DNA from: Blastomyces gilchristii SLH14081
Taxonomy: Eukaryota; Ascomycota; Eurotiomycetes; Onygenales; Ajellomycetaceae
DNA: 64,000 nucleotides
Direction: 5' to 3'
Assembly (NCBI RefSeq): GCF_000003855.2
Contig: NW_003101664.1
Coordinates: forward strand, 124,001 to 188,000
Part shown: positions 38,565 to 50,043 of the stretch, one piece after another
How positions within the stretch are numbered: the first letter of the stretch is position 1
How the letters are laid out: each line of letters opens with the position of its first letter
Notes under the pieces: generated by a model
Told to the model about the DNA's origin: nothing
Databases searched by the model: none
Seen by the model: the letters and a program-made list of their open reading frames with translations, nothing else
Program-made: the position numbers and the translations under genes

Positions 38565-40690
38565 ATGGCAGAAGCTGCTGCAACGCATTCTGTAGATGCT
38601 CTGCCATCGCCAAGCAGCGTCAATGGAAAAGAGCAGCCATGGGATTTCTCCGTCCCAATCAGCCAAGATGTACGTGTGACACTGTCCCCTCTCAATTGTT
38701 TCTTGTCTCTGCCCGTTTTTAATCTCTGTCTCATGCCTCAATGAGTGCTTAATTACGCCTGTTCTGGTGTGCATGGTTTGTATGGCGTGCTGTGACTCCC
38801 TGTCTCTCCGGCTCCCTTCCAGCCTCGCCGCGGCCGAAGAAACCATTCAGATGAGCTGACATAGGTTGAAAAATATACATCATTCCTCTTCTACCTTGAT
38901 CTGCTCCCTTTTTATATATGTCTTCCTCCATTACGTCAAGTTTGGTTCTTGTGGAAAATACCCCTTTGCTAATTATATCCCAACAGCCCCAGCAGCAAAA
39001 TGCACATGTCTCAACTGCCTCTAAGCCACGAACTTCCAACGATTCGACCGCCACATACTCAAGGTCTAGTCAGCGGCATAATCAACCACCTCTAGTCAAC
39101 GGAACCACGCGGTCTCGGAACTCATCACGGTCCGGCTCCAGACAGGGCGACACGGGCTATCTACTGCACAGTCGAGTAGATGCGCTGGGAAAGCGGGAAC
39201 CAACACTAAGTCGAACGGGCAGTGAGGTAGATAGCCTTTTGGATTTATATGGTCGAGACTCAGCCAATAGGAGTGCCGTGAGCGTGATGGAATCGGAGGA
39301 AAAAAAAGCTGACAGTGTTGGCTTCGGTAACGAGGATTTGGACAGCGCTAATTGGATCCATCGGGACAAATTGGCTAAAATTGAGAGTGAGGAATTACAA
39401 CAATTTGGCATCCAGCTCCACCAGAGACAGGTTCGTGCCGGAAGCAAGTCGAGCAGCAGACGAGGCAGGAGCCATGATTCCCATAGCAATGCCACCAATG
39501 GGACGATGGAGATGGGCGAGCAGTGGCCCGGGATGCGCGAAGAAAAACGGCAGCGGATCACATCCCCTGTGCCAGTTGAGTATGAGGAACAAGAAGAGCC
39601 GGATAACAACGAACCGGTCGTCTTTGATGACCCCCGCTTACCTGAAGAAATCGCTGCAGATCCGTACGAGGAGGGAAAAAACGCTTCCCAAGTATATCGC
39701 CAAGCTGTTGGACTCAGGAAAAGCGCTTCCAAAATACCGGTTCTTGCGACGAGTCCTCATCCCATCCCAGTAGAACATTTAGAACGTGAAGTCCCCTTAA
39801 ATCGCGCACGAAACAACACGCTTGGGAGCGGAGATGATGACAGCATTTCATATGCAAAAACCCGCAAGATCAGCGATCCTCTACCGAACGCAACTGATAA
39901 CACTCCTGAGCCAGAAGCGCAACCGCAACCGCAGCAGCAACCGGACCGGCAACCACGACCTCAAGCGCAATCGCAGACGTCAGCTAATTCAACACCTCCC
40001 GCGAGTCGACCCACCAGTGGCATCATCACTTTTCCACCGCAAAACTCTCCTCCAAAACCGAAAGCAACTTCTCGACAAACAAGTACCGCCCGTAAAACAT
40101 CCAATCTACCGAATTCTCGCAAGTCATCGACATCGAAACCCAAGGCGACGGCAAGTAGCAGCAACAGCGCCAGCGGTGCATCCAATCCGCGTCCGTCTAC
40201 CAGATCTGGGGACGACCGTCCCCGGACAGCAGTTAACCGTCCGGAGGGAGATCCGCCGTGGTTGGCGACCATGTATAAGCCCGACCCGCGCCTGCCACCA
40301 GACCAACAAATTCTCCCCACCCACGCGAAACGACTCCAACAGGAACAGTGGGAACGAGAAGGCAGAGTTCCGTCCACATATGACCGGGATTTCGCACCTT
40401 TGGCTATTAATGAAATTGATAAACCCACTCTTCCCAGTCTAGATACCGAAAAGGCTCGGGAAAGTAATACCGCTTCGTCCCTGTGGCCACCAACGCCGAC
40501 GCCGAAATCTCCGGACAACAACAATCGCCCCAGCACAGGCGGGACGGACCACGGTGGTTACAAAACTATACCAACAGTGCAATCCTCCATATCCCCGAAA
40601 CCATCGCAAATCTCAAAACCAAAACCGCAGCCACCACCTGCGGATGACCCTCCAGTGAAGAAGGGCTGTGGCTGTTGCATTGTCATGTAA
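38565..40690 (+). CDS. unknown protein with C-terminal CaaX prenylation box
   Basis: Two exons give 602 aa: 38565-38669 and 38987-40690. The 317-bp intron has a GTACGT donor and a GCTAAT branch point before CCCAACAG; phase 0. Mostly disordered and rich in Ser, Pro, Gln, Asn and Arg. A more ordered block SANWIHRDKLAKIESEELQQFG lies near residue 165. Another, PPWLATMYKPDPRLPPDQQ followed by HAKRLQQEQWEREG, lies near residue 460. The last residues are KKGCGCCIVM: CIVM is a CaaX box favouring farnesylation, and the two cysteines before it could be palmitoylated. This predicts membrane attachment. No family name is recognised, and the start exon is inferred from splice signals. Confidence 0.72.
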
Positions 40691-42748
40691 ATGGATCCTT
40701 ATTTAACAATAACAACAGCGGGGTTCTCCACGAAATGCTCAGATGACATACTTTCTGATTAAGATGCAGCCAAACGAAAAAATGAATAAAGGGAATTAAT
40801 ACAAGAAATCCTCCACAAAATCCCTCTCCGGACTTGGGCAACATTTCTTGCAACAAACTTCCCGCCAGCTGATTAACTTTCCTCAATCCGTGTCAACTCC
40901 CCGCCGCCTTCGCCACCTTACCTTATTCTTATCTTCTTTTTACCTTCTTGAAATATTGTGTTAGTTATTTATTTCGAGAACTTTGTACTGTACATTCAAA
41001 TATACAAGGTGGTCAGGGGCTCATATTACCCCTCCCTCCTTGAGTTTTCCTTGTGTTTCTATTTTTTGAAAGCTTATCTCATCCGTAGCCCATCGGCGTT
41101 TATTTTCTATTGTTTCATTCTGTTTTCCTAGCTCTGTCCTTGCGGTTGGTTTGGCTTGCTTTTTTTAATCCTTTCTTGGCCCCTTTATTTTACTTTGAGC
41201 AAGCCGTTGAACTTTTTCGTCGGCTGTTTATCTCTCTTTCTTTTCTCCTTTTCCCTTCTTCTCGCTGTGTATTCTCACGAATTTTACGATATCTTCCTTT
41301 CTAATTGTTAAATTATATTCCCTTTCTTTTTAAGTGGCTTCTTTCTCTTATTTCCTTTCCTGGTGCTTTTTTTCTCTTTTGTGTTTTCCTTATTTTCCCC
41401 GCGTCCTGTTCTCGTCCTTCCTGCGACTTTTCCTTCAACTAAAATATTGCGGACGTCCTTTCCTTATCTTTTCTATCTTATCGAATTTGGTGTCATGTAC
41501 TTTTGAGACTGCAAACTTTCTTGTCGCTGCCCCTGCCATCCAGCTTTGCTCTTTTCCATTTTTTTTTCCATTGATTATTTCTACTTACCTTCGACCTATG
41601 TACTTCCTCTTGTTATGCAAGCTACTTTTACAATCGACAACAGTCACAAACCAACAATAACCCGCCCCTACAGAGATATTTCCGGGAATGGTTGTTCTAG
41701 CTATCTCTCATTCTCAAATCTCTCTCAAATCTTATCCTGCTCTGGTACATAAAATCCTTCCGGGCCTATATTATCGCCTATTCATATACCAATTGCCTCT
41801 TCCCGTTCCCACTCCCATCCCATTTCTCCCCCCCCTTCTCCTTTTCCATCGCAGAGACTTTAGCGGAATATTTACGGGGAAAAGGAGGGCGGGTAGGAAT
41901 ATATACATATAATATAAAACAGAATGGTCTCTCTTCTTTAAATCTCGTGTTAGAATTCTCTTTTTTCATACATTTTTACAACTAGTTGGTTTACTTATCA
42001 TGCTATTTGGCTTGGTCTCGATCCCTGAACCTTCGATGCCTTTTTTTTTTCTTTCCTTTCCTTTTTCTATATAGTTTTAAGAATAGAGTAACTGAAGAAA
42101 TAGAAGAGGGTGTCCCTGAAAATCGAGTAGGGTTGACGGTAGTCCCACCCCGCACTCCTATCTTTTGATATTTATTGACTTTAACGTTGACATATTACCC
42201 TCATGCACATAGAAAAGGCACTATACCGTCCATTATCCAAAGCCCCTGTAGTTCAGTTGCTCTTCAGGGGCATACAGATGAGATACCCGGGCTATGTACT
42301 ATACATGTAGTTTGTTTTCTCAGCTACATAAGGTGTACATATATACAGCACATGCGCACATGCGTGTGTTTGGTCTGATTTGTGTGGGGATATCAATATG
42401 CGGGAGCATATCATATCACTTCCGTTCTTTTTGTCATCTTCCTTTGTTCGCTTTTTTCAATGTGTGCGGGATAGTTGTTCCTATTGTAACACCTCCCTCA
42501 GTGAGGAGACTTTTTGTAAATAAAGAAAGGTATGTCCATTTCCTCGTCCTTTTTTTCCCTCTTCTTATTCACTTTCTATGTCTATTGGCATTTTTTTATA
42601 GCTCTTCATACTAGTTATATTTATGATTTATTTATTAATTAAGTGAAGAGCTTCTCATCTAAAGTAGCAACCTAGGTACCCATATCCACCCCCCCTCCCC
42701 CCCCCCCTCCCCAGCCAGTTGCCCGAGCAGGAAAACCAACAAGGAAAC
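40691..42748. other. 2-kb intergenic with strong strand-specific pyrimidine bias
   Basis: No gene supported. From about 41030 to 42160 the plus strand is dominated by T and C with few purines. A C-run tract (about 42691-42712) lies just before the P450 start. Hydrophobic Phe/Leu/Ser frames here are compositional artefacts. Confidence 0.5.
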
Positions 42749-44885
42749 ATGACGATAATCCATTCAGAATTCCTACCTCCGCACCTCTACTACGCCTTTC
42801 CAACAACATGGCTATTTACCATCATCATCCTTATATCCGCCACTGCTGCCGTCTCATACATGGGAGCAGTCGTTATCTACCGCCTATACTTCCATCCGTT
42901 GTCACATATCCCCGGCCCGCGACTTGCAGCCGCAACGCACCTTTATAATTTCTACTATAATGGGATATGCAGCGGCAGGCTGTATCTGCAAATAGAGAAG
43001 TTGCATCGAATATATGGTAAGTAAGGCTAAACTCTTTATATATATATATATACATACCTTTTTTTATCTTTACACATCCGATAGGCCCTGTAATCCGCAT
43101 CTCCCCAGCGGAAATCCACCTAAGCGATCCGGAAAACTACGACAGGATCTACCGCGACGGCAACGGTTATGCCAAACCCCATTCATTCTACAACACCTTC
43201 CTAAGAGGCAGTTTGAAAGTCTTCACAAAGCCCCAATTGGGAACTTGCCAGGCCAAACATGCCAACGCGGCTCCTCCCCTTTTCTCCCCCAGGCATGCCC
43301 CAGAGCTCGAGTCCATCATCCAAGCAAAGGCCGGGACTCTCGAGAGACGTATTCGAACCCGCCTGCGCAACGTAGGGAAGATAAACCTGCACTATGCCTT
43401 CCGTGCGATGTCGGTGGATATTGTTACCCAGTATGCATCTGATGGTAAGGGGTATGGGTTTCTGGGGAGGGAGGACTTTGGGAAGGAGTATTTTGTGCTT
43501 GCGAGGCAGGTGGCGAGGTTCGTGTGGGCGTTTCAGCAGTTTCCGACCTTGATGGGGTTGTTGGTGAGGGTGGTGCCGGTTCGGGGAGTTAGGGAGCTTA
43601 CCCGGCTGCTTGAGCAGAGTGGGATGCGCAAGGTACGTATAAACATGTTTGCTGTATTGTTTTGTTGATATTGATTCTAGGGGCTTGGAGGGAGGTTCTG
43701 GTTCCTTCTGGTTTTTCCGACATTGAGTGTTAGTTCAGGGACGAATTACCGTTCGACTAATCATTATGCTTTTATACGGCATTTACTTTATAGGGGTGCT
43801 TCAACCCAACTCTCCTGGAGGTCGATGCCGTGGGCGGTCAAGACAACGAGGAGGGGAGGTCAGCTATCGGATATTCGAAAGCAGACGTATATGATGCTCT
43901 CGCCATCGTGTCGCATATGGCGGGAAACCCATTAACGATCACGGCGTACAATACCGTTGTGAACAAGGAGGTATATAGGATGTTGAAGACGGAATTGACA
44001 ACTGCGTTTCCCGATCCGAAATCCGAACCTACTTTTGCGGAACTGGAGAAGTTGCCGTTTTTGGTTAGTAGCCTGAATCCTCAGATACTCTGCCATTTTT
44101 GAGAGGAGAGTGCTGACTTCTAGGTATTGTGCTGCATGGTGTAGACTGCTGTTATCAAGGAAGGCTTTCGGTTAGACTCCATTTTGCTTCCCTGAGCAAA
44201 ATCCTAGCAAGTAATGAGACTCACTGGGCCACCACAGGTTATCATATGGAATGCTTGGGCGTCTTCCACGAGTCGTTCCAGAACCTGGCGCCGAATTCAA
44301 TGGTTACAGAGTCCCCGCAGGTACAAGTTTGCAGTCAATCTTTTTCCCTCATCTTCCTATAAAGGAGCTGTGTACTGGACAGGGATTTTCCCAAATATCA
44401 TTAACAAGTCCCCAGTCACTCGTTAGTATGAGTTCGTGGGTGATGCACCGCAACGAAGAACTCTTCCCAGAGCCTGATGAATTCGATCCTTCCAGATGGC
44501 TGGGCACCAGGGCAAGCAGTAAGAATTTAGAGCAGTATCTGGTGATGTTCTCGAAGGGCTCAGGACAATGCATGGGATTGCCGTATGTTTCCCAGCAGGA
44601 TCAATTTACCCCCGCTCACTCCATGAAAAGGAAGAGGAAAAGGAAAAAAAAAAAGAAAAAAAAGAACAGAAAAGACTAATTATATGGTCCATCGCATCAC
44701 TCAAAACCAGGCTTGCATATTGCGAAATGTACATCGCGCTGGCGAGGCTTTTTCGCCATTTCAACGACCTGACGATAGAGCCAAGAGGCCAGGAGGATCC
44801 AGGCTATGATGATTTCTTTACTCCTTATCACCGGCCTGGGAAGGAAATTTTTTGCTTTGCGGGATCAGGGTGCGACCAGCTGTGA
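42749..44885 (+). CDS. cytochrome P450, probably non-functional or decaying
   Basis: Family N-terminus with one membrane anchor ([19 protein letters not shown]), then [17 protein letters not shown]. Exons inferred: 42749-43016, 43085-43632, 43794-44063, 44145-44170, 44238 onward, and a last exon 44711-44885 ([14 protein letters not shown]). The K-helix ExxR is present (KEGFR, joined to [16 protein letters not shown]), as are the PERF-like FDPSRW and the heme Cys. Two core motifs are damaged. The I-helix reads [10 protein letters not shown] instead of AGxET(T/S). The heme loop reads [10 protein letters not shown], with Gly where Arg is near-invariant. No phase-compatible intron could be found between VPAGT and VSMSSW (about 44323-44420); the unspliced frame stays open. 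It may be an inactive P450 or an early pseudogene. Confidence 0.8.
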
Positions 44886-45722
44886 GCAGGGTTGACTCAG
44901 GGATTGGTACGCGTAGAAAGATTTTTGACATGTTGGTCGTCGGCATAACCAGCAGCGTCCAAGGGTAACGTTATTATTCTGGGGAGCCTACAGGTAACTA
45001 AGGACTAGCCGACGGTTTACTATTTACGTAAGAAAGATGTAGGAACCTGAGTAATCGCAGTTGGCTTCAGTGGATGTCATTGGCTGGGGTAGCAGCTTCA
45101 TACGCATTTGGAATCTTCTTAAATCATCTCTCAATTATTGCCAGCTTGGGCTCAACATAAATAATAATATAATACTGAGGATCTCGGCAGTGTAGAATGA
45201 CGTCGGGGGAGAAACTCCGGAGCATGACAAATCCCCATCTTGCAGGCACATGACGGCCAGAGTGCTCCGCTCCTGTGCTGATAAGGTCGTCCAGACACGG
45301 AGAAATTGTTCAATTCCAGTTATCCAGACATTATTCATTTTTTCTTCTATTAGTAAAGTATCTCACCTTTTTTTTTTTTTTTTTTTTGAGAGTACAGAGT
45401 AGTAGTTCATAGTAACATTATAGAGGAAGGCAGCCTATGTTGCTGATTTCAGTGTTGTGCATATTTATTTAAATAGTTAAATAGCTGAATTCTGCCCAAC
45501 TCTGCCTCCTCACCAGTGCTTATTTAGACAATCACCACGCAGCACAACAACATCACACCTGCCAACACACATCAGATCTTTCTTCTTCTACTACAAGCAA
45601 GCCTTTATTATTCTCCTTTCATCGCAAGTAACGAAGGCTCGTGGGCCTTCATCCAATTGCCCAACATAGCGTCCATTTTCCGCCGCTTTCTCGGGTCTCT
45701 CGCCGGCCCAAATCCCGCAACT
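44886..45722. other. intergenic, no gene recognised
   Basis: P450 3' flank and glutaredoxin promoter. A T-run lies at about 45370-45387. No coding signal. Confidence 0.5.
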
Positions 45723-46382
45723 ATGTCTGCTGCAAAGTCCAAGGTTGAGCACATTATTGCCCAAAACAACGTCGGTATGTCTATATAAATCTGCTTGTGC
45801 CCTCCTAGCTCCTATAGGGATAGTTATATGAACACCAATTCCTCTTATTTTCACGCTCCTATGTGATATATCACTTATATAATCTACTGCAGAGTCAAAT
45901 GGCTAATATCGAAAAATAAAATAAAAAATAAAATAAAACAAATAAACAGTCGTCTTCTCGAAATCCTACTGCCCCTACAGCAGTGCCACCAAGTCCCTTC
46001 TGAACGAACTAGGCATCCCGTATTACGCCCTTGAATTGGATGAAATCGGTTCGTACTCTTCAATACTTCCCGCTCTCACCCCTATACTACCCCCTGCGTC
46101 CTACAATTAGCTAGCTAGCCCTTTCCTTCCTATCTTACAATCGACAATCAATAAAAGAAAAGAAGAAAAGAAGCGATCACTATGTTAACACCTAAATTAT
46201 ACAAACCAGATGACGGCGCTGCCATTCAAGATGCCCTGGCAGCCCTCACCCACCAGCGCACCGTGCCCAACATCTTCATCGCTCAAAAGCATATTGGCGG
46301 CAACTCTGATATTCAGGCCCGCAAGAGTGAATTGTCGGCTCTCGTGAGCGCTGGGGCCGCTGCCAAAGCTTCCAAGGCGTGA
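45723..46382 (+). CDS. glutaredoxin with CPYS active site
   Basis: Three exons give 107 aa: 45723-45774, 45950-46048, 46210-46382, all phase 1. Thioredoxin fold: [18 protein letters not shown] holds the redox site, QRTVPNIFI the cis-Pro, and HIGGNSDIQ the glutathione-binding GG motif. Family members reduce glutathionylated proteins with GSH in the cytosol. The usual dithiol CPYC is CPYS here, so only the N-terminal Cys remains. Yeast Grx7 has the same CPYS but carries a membrane-targeting N-terminus, and this protein has none. A monothiol mechanism on glutathione mixed disulfides is expected. Confidence 0.9.
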
Positions 46383-46878
46383 TTTTCTTCGAAGGTAGAG
46401 AGAGAAATGCCGCTGTAGAGTAGGTGGATAATGCGAGGTTTCCAGGGGGCCGTATAGATTGATGGTAGGCGGCTGGATGGTTTTCTTTTCTTTTTTTTTT
46501 TTTTGTCCTTGCTAGCTTTTACGTTTTGATATGGAACTCAGTTAATTCGGGGATTTGTTTTTGCTCTGGTTTTTGTAAATACCTTGAGCTGCTATGACTG
46601 TAATTAATGAAAAGAGATAAGACAAATCTCAATAGGCATTCTGCAGATAAGTAGAATAGTAATTGCATCTAGCTAGCAAAGATCGTCTAATTTTTACAGT
46701 GGTACAGAGGTTCAAAAAATATCAACAAGAAATAACTAACTATAATACACTGTTCTTAACCAAAAAAATTTTTGGCAAGAAGGAATGCCGAATTTTAATC
46801 CAAATCTACATAATAGTAGACAGGAATAGCACAAACAAATCTACTATTGTTACAGCTCGCACTTAATCATACCATCCA
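46383..46878. other. convergent 3' intergenic
   Basis: 3' flanks of the glutaredoxin and AIM18 genes, which converge. A/T-rich with a T-run at about 46491-46504. No gene. Confidence 0.5.
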
Positions 46879-48219
46879 TCATGCAACCCTTTGCTCGACA
46901 GTCCCGACCGGCCTCCCTACAATCCCCATGACACCATCAACCACACTATTCCTTGCCCCCTCGCTAGCCACTTTCTTCCCGGCCAGATACGCCATCCACA
47001 ACAACCGGCTTACCCGCTCATCCTGCATCGAGCCCAGCCAAACCATCGGCTTCCCATTCTCAGGATCGAGCATCGTCTCCAGGCCCCCAACTTTATTCCG
47101 AAGCAGATACAGAATCTGGCCTTTGGGCACATTCTTCCTTGCCCCGCCACCAAACAGCGACTTAAAGTCATTAAGCGAGGTACCAAAGCTATCATCCTCA
47201 AACTCAGAAGTCACCACAGCACCGGCTGGTATCGCCGAGCCTTGCTTCGCTGCAACATCCTGCGCCCGTGCATTTGCACTCTGCGCCTGCGCCGTGATTG
47301 CACGTACCCATCCATCCCTCAGATGTAGTAAATCCGTATTTCTCGTAGGCACAATGCGTAGCGCGGTGCGGACCCCGGTGTCTCTGAGGATGTCGTTCCA
47401 GACCTCCTGTCCCTGCTCCGGGTCTAATAGCATCTGTTTTAGCGCCTCCCGCTCGCCGGGAACGAGTGAAGTGGCCACCACGGCGTTTCCATTGACTGCA
47501 GAGGAAGTTACGGGCGTCGCGGCTTGTTTGATGAGATGCTGTTGTAGAGCTGCGATGTCTGAGTTGGCGATGTAGAGACCCACGACGTAGACTTGGATGC
47601 TGAGGAAGGAGACGGAGCGGATGCCTAGGCCGAGTAAGGTGTATTCTTCCGTCTTGGTGTTAGGAGGGAAATCATCGCCTGCTCGTCCACCCGAGGGCAG
47701 GGCCTGAGGGGCATCGACAGGGAGTCTGATGGTTTTGGGGAAAGTAGGAATTGTGGAATTCTCCGTGGGAATTTGCTCTATGCCGTCGATTATTGTCGTT
47801 GTTTGGTTGTCTCCTAGGCCGGGTGGACCTTCAAGTTTGATAATCTTGCCTCTGTCATAGCCTCTATCTGATGAAGATGACGATTGTCCGTCCTTTTTAT
47901 CGCTCTGAGCATTCTTCTCCAATCCTGATGTATTAATGATAGCATACATGCCAATTGCAGAGGCGACAATGCCCGCAGCACATAGGGCAATGCTGCGGTG
48001 ATATCGTTGGACAGGGTTCGTGGGGTCCTGAGCGCCAGCTCTGCGTTGGGGGTTCACGGTAAACCGTGCCACGGGGCTTGGGCCCCCTGCGGATACATGG
48101 CGACGCTGCTGTTGCTGGGAATGGCGGAACGGTATGCGGGTTGACCGTTGTGTTTGACGGATGCATGGGATCGCGGAGCGACGGAATGGAGTATGGAGGG
48201 AAGAGGACGGTATATTCAT
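46879..48219 (-). CDS. AIM18: AIM18-like mitochondrial protein, chalcone-isomerase fold
   Basis: Single exon. The frame is open from 48342, but the ATG at 48219 is preferred. It gives 446 aa beginning MNIPSSSLHTPFRRSAIPC, an Arg/Ser/Gln-rich presequence typical of mitochondrial import, whereas the 41 upstream residues are acidic and mixed. A single helix follows (SIALCAAGIVASAIGMYAII). The chalcone-isomerase-like domain then begins near EYTLLGLGIRSVSFLSIQVYVVGLYI and ends GKPMVWLGSMQDERVSRLLWMAYLAG. Yeast Aim18 (Fmp22) sits in mitochondria; enzymatic activity is not established. Its promoter is cut short: a transposon starts 159 bp upstream of the start codon. Confidence 0.88.
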   Translation of the reverse strand: MNIPSSSLHTPFRRSAIPCIRQTQRSTRIPFRHSQQQQRRHVSAGGPSPVARFTVNPQRRAGAQDPTNPVQRYHRSIALCAAGIVASAIGMYAIINTSGLEKNAQSDKKDGQSSSSSDRGYDRGKIIKLEGPPGLGDNQTTTIIDGIEQIPTENSTIPTFPKTIRLPVDAPQALPSGGRAGDDFPPNTKTEEYTLLGLGIRSVSFLSIQVYVVGLYIANSDIAALQQHLIKQAATPVTSSAVNGNAVVATSLVPGEREALKQMLLDPEQGQEVWNDILRDTGVRTALRIVPTRNTDLLHLRDGWVRAITAQAQSANARAQDVAAKQGSAIPAGAVVTSEFEDDSFGTSLNDFKSLFGGGARKNVPKGQILYLLRNKVGGLETMLDPENGKPMVWLGSMQDERVSRLLWMAYLAGKKVASEGARNSVVDGVMGIVGRPVGTVEQRVA

Positions 48220-48377
48220 CTTGGCGGCGTGTTGTACTAGCTGCTGATTGATGATATTTCGTATCGCAAGCTCAATTGAAGTCTTCCGTCGTTCCTCCAC
48301 GCCGATGGCGGAATGCTTCGGCATTCCGCCGATTTTGGGCATCGATGATATAATCGGCCCCGTCCACTAACTAGCTA

Positions 48378-48559
48378 TTGTGGCGGACATATTACTTGCG
48401 AAAACAGAATTTTCCCAGCCCCCCCTGAAAATTAGTAGCAAAACACCACCAAAAAATCAAAATATCCGCATTTCTCTAGAATCATTCAATATCATCCAAT
48501 ACATGTCTTTTTCAATCAAATATCATCCAAATACGCGTCTTTCTTACCTTTATCATCAA
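48378..48559. repeat. left 182-bp terminal inverted repeat
   Basis: Reverse complement of 59238-59419 with about five differences, all transitions: three CC to TC and two CG to CA when read left to right. It lies 159 bp from the AIM18 start codon and probably also supplies the promoter of the plus-strand ORF. Confidence 0.92.
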
Positions 48560-48591
48560 ATCCACATATATCAATCAACCCTTTTTTCAAT

Positions 48592-50043
48592 ATGCCTCAC
48601 AACGCCCGCCGTCCTGCTGCTTTGCAAGCCCGTACAAAGACTCCTACCCTGCACCTCAGTCTCCCCAAACTACCTGTTCCAGAAGTTCCGGATAATGGAG
48701 AGGATCTGGTCAATGATGAGATGGAGGAGCAGGTGAATGAGGAGGATATAGAGACTCAGTCTGAGGATCCTCAATATCCGCGAATCCCTACACCTGAGTC
48801 TGACATCTCATACAGATTGTATGAACAGGTGATTATCAATGAGATAAAGGATTCTGTCAAGATCAAATACCAGACTGTCTCAGCAAATGATTCAACTATC
48901 AGCTTCTTTCATATTCAATATACTGCAGAAAAGATGGCTGAGGAGTATATTACAAAGCAGATCTGTAAGGAGATGAAAGTTGTAGATTATACAGCTGTTA
49001 TCACATCATACAAATGTGAATTTCAGGCCAACAAAATCACCATTAAGAAGGAGAAGGATTGAAAGAAGATAATTAATCTTTTGAAGAAGTTGTATAAGAA
49101 GAAGATAAGTGATCTTATCATTGAAGTCATCTCTTCTTTCAATCTTCTTGATATCTCAATACTATCTTTAAACACATCTGTAATACACAGTTCTGCAGCT
49201 TTTATTGAAGTGCCAGATTCACAATTAACAACTCAGGCATTGGCATCAAAAAGAGCTCTTGATGTTAAAGAAGACACAATCTCATCATTCTGTGATTCTC
49301 ATCACTGTTCTGTCAAATTCTCTCAAATTCATGAAATATCTGATGATGAAAAGCCATCTATATATTCAAGAATCACAGTCATCAGTCAATAACTGAAGAA
49401 GATTTGAAATCAATGATCAAAGAAATGAGATTCTTTGCAGATTGAATGTGAGATAACTGCTCAGTAACATTGTCAAAAGATGAATTATTATAACTTTGAG
49501 CAGAGCACTTACTGAATAGTATATAATGATACTCATATTCAACTTCTGAGTAGTGAGATTGTAAGTTGAATAGATGATATTGAATGTAATAAAGCAATGA
49601 TTAAGACTTCTTTAAGAAAGATGACAAAACAATTAATAAGTAGAAAGAAGAAGAAGAATCAGAAGAATGAATCTATAACTTCTATATTTAATTCTTCTAT
49701 ACAGATCTCTCAATTGTCAGCAGTTATATTTCCTTCTTCAGCTTCAGCAGCTTCAACTTCATCAAATATGACATTTTCAAGTGAGATAATCAATGTGATG
49801 ATGATGAAATATATAATAAAAGAAATAGAAGAACTGAATTCACAATCTTATTATCATTCACATTCAGATCTGTTATCAAATCTTTCATTGAATTCTTTAT
49901 TAAATCTGCTGTTGAATTCTTCATTGAATTCTTCATTGAATTCACTGTTAAATTCATCATCAAATCTGCTATCAAACTCTTCATCAATTTCACTGTTAAC
50001 TTCATTAAATTCATCTTCAATTCAAAGCAGTTCAATATCTTAA
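48592..50043 (+). pseudogene. second (accessory) ORF of the Tc1/mariner element, RIP-damaged
   Basis: One frame of 484 codons from the ATG at 48592 to the TAA at 50041-50043, interrupted by several in-frame stops (TGA at 49060, TAA at 49390 and more to about 49570) of the Trp/Gln-to-stop kind. The N-terminus is little mutated: MPHNARRPAALQART, an acidic stretch (DEMEEQVNEEDIE), then helix-rich YRLYEQVIINEIKDSVKIKYQ and KKIINLLKKLYKKKISDLIIEV. The C-terminus has degenerate SLNSLLN-type repeats. No known domain is recognised. It is convergent with the transposase and shares the TIR as its presumed promoter, so it is part of the element rather than a host gene. A role as DNA-binding or accessory transposition protein is only a guess. 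Confidence 0.7.

Noticed and set aside
39157..39732. 191-codon minus-strand frame, with similar frames at 39961-40536 minus and 39822-40442 plus
   Set aside because: Shadows of the CaaX-protein exon in a G/C-balanced, Ser-rich region; no independent coding evidence.
46847..47575. 242-codon plus-strand frame
   Set aside because: Antisense shadow of AIM18, which has the recognisable protein.
48220..48342. 41-residue N-terminal extension of AIM18
   Set aside because: The downstream Met gives a proper mitochondrial presequence; the extension is not presequence-like.
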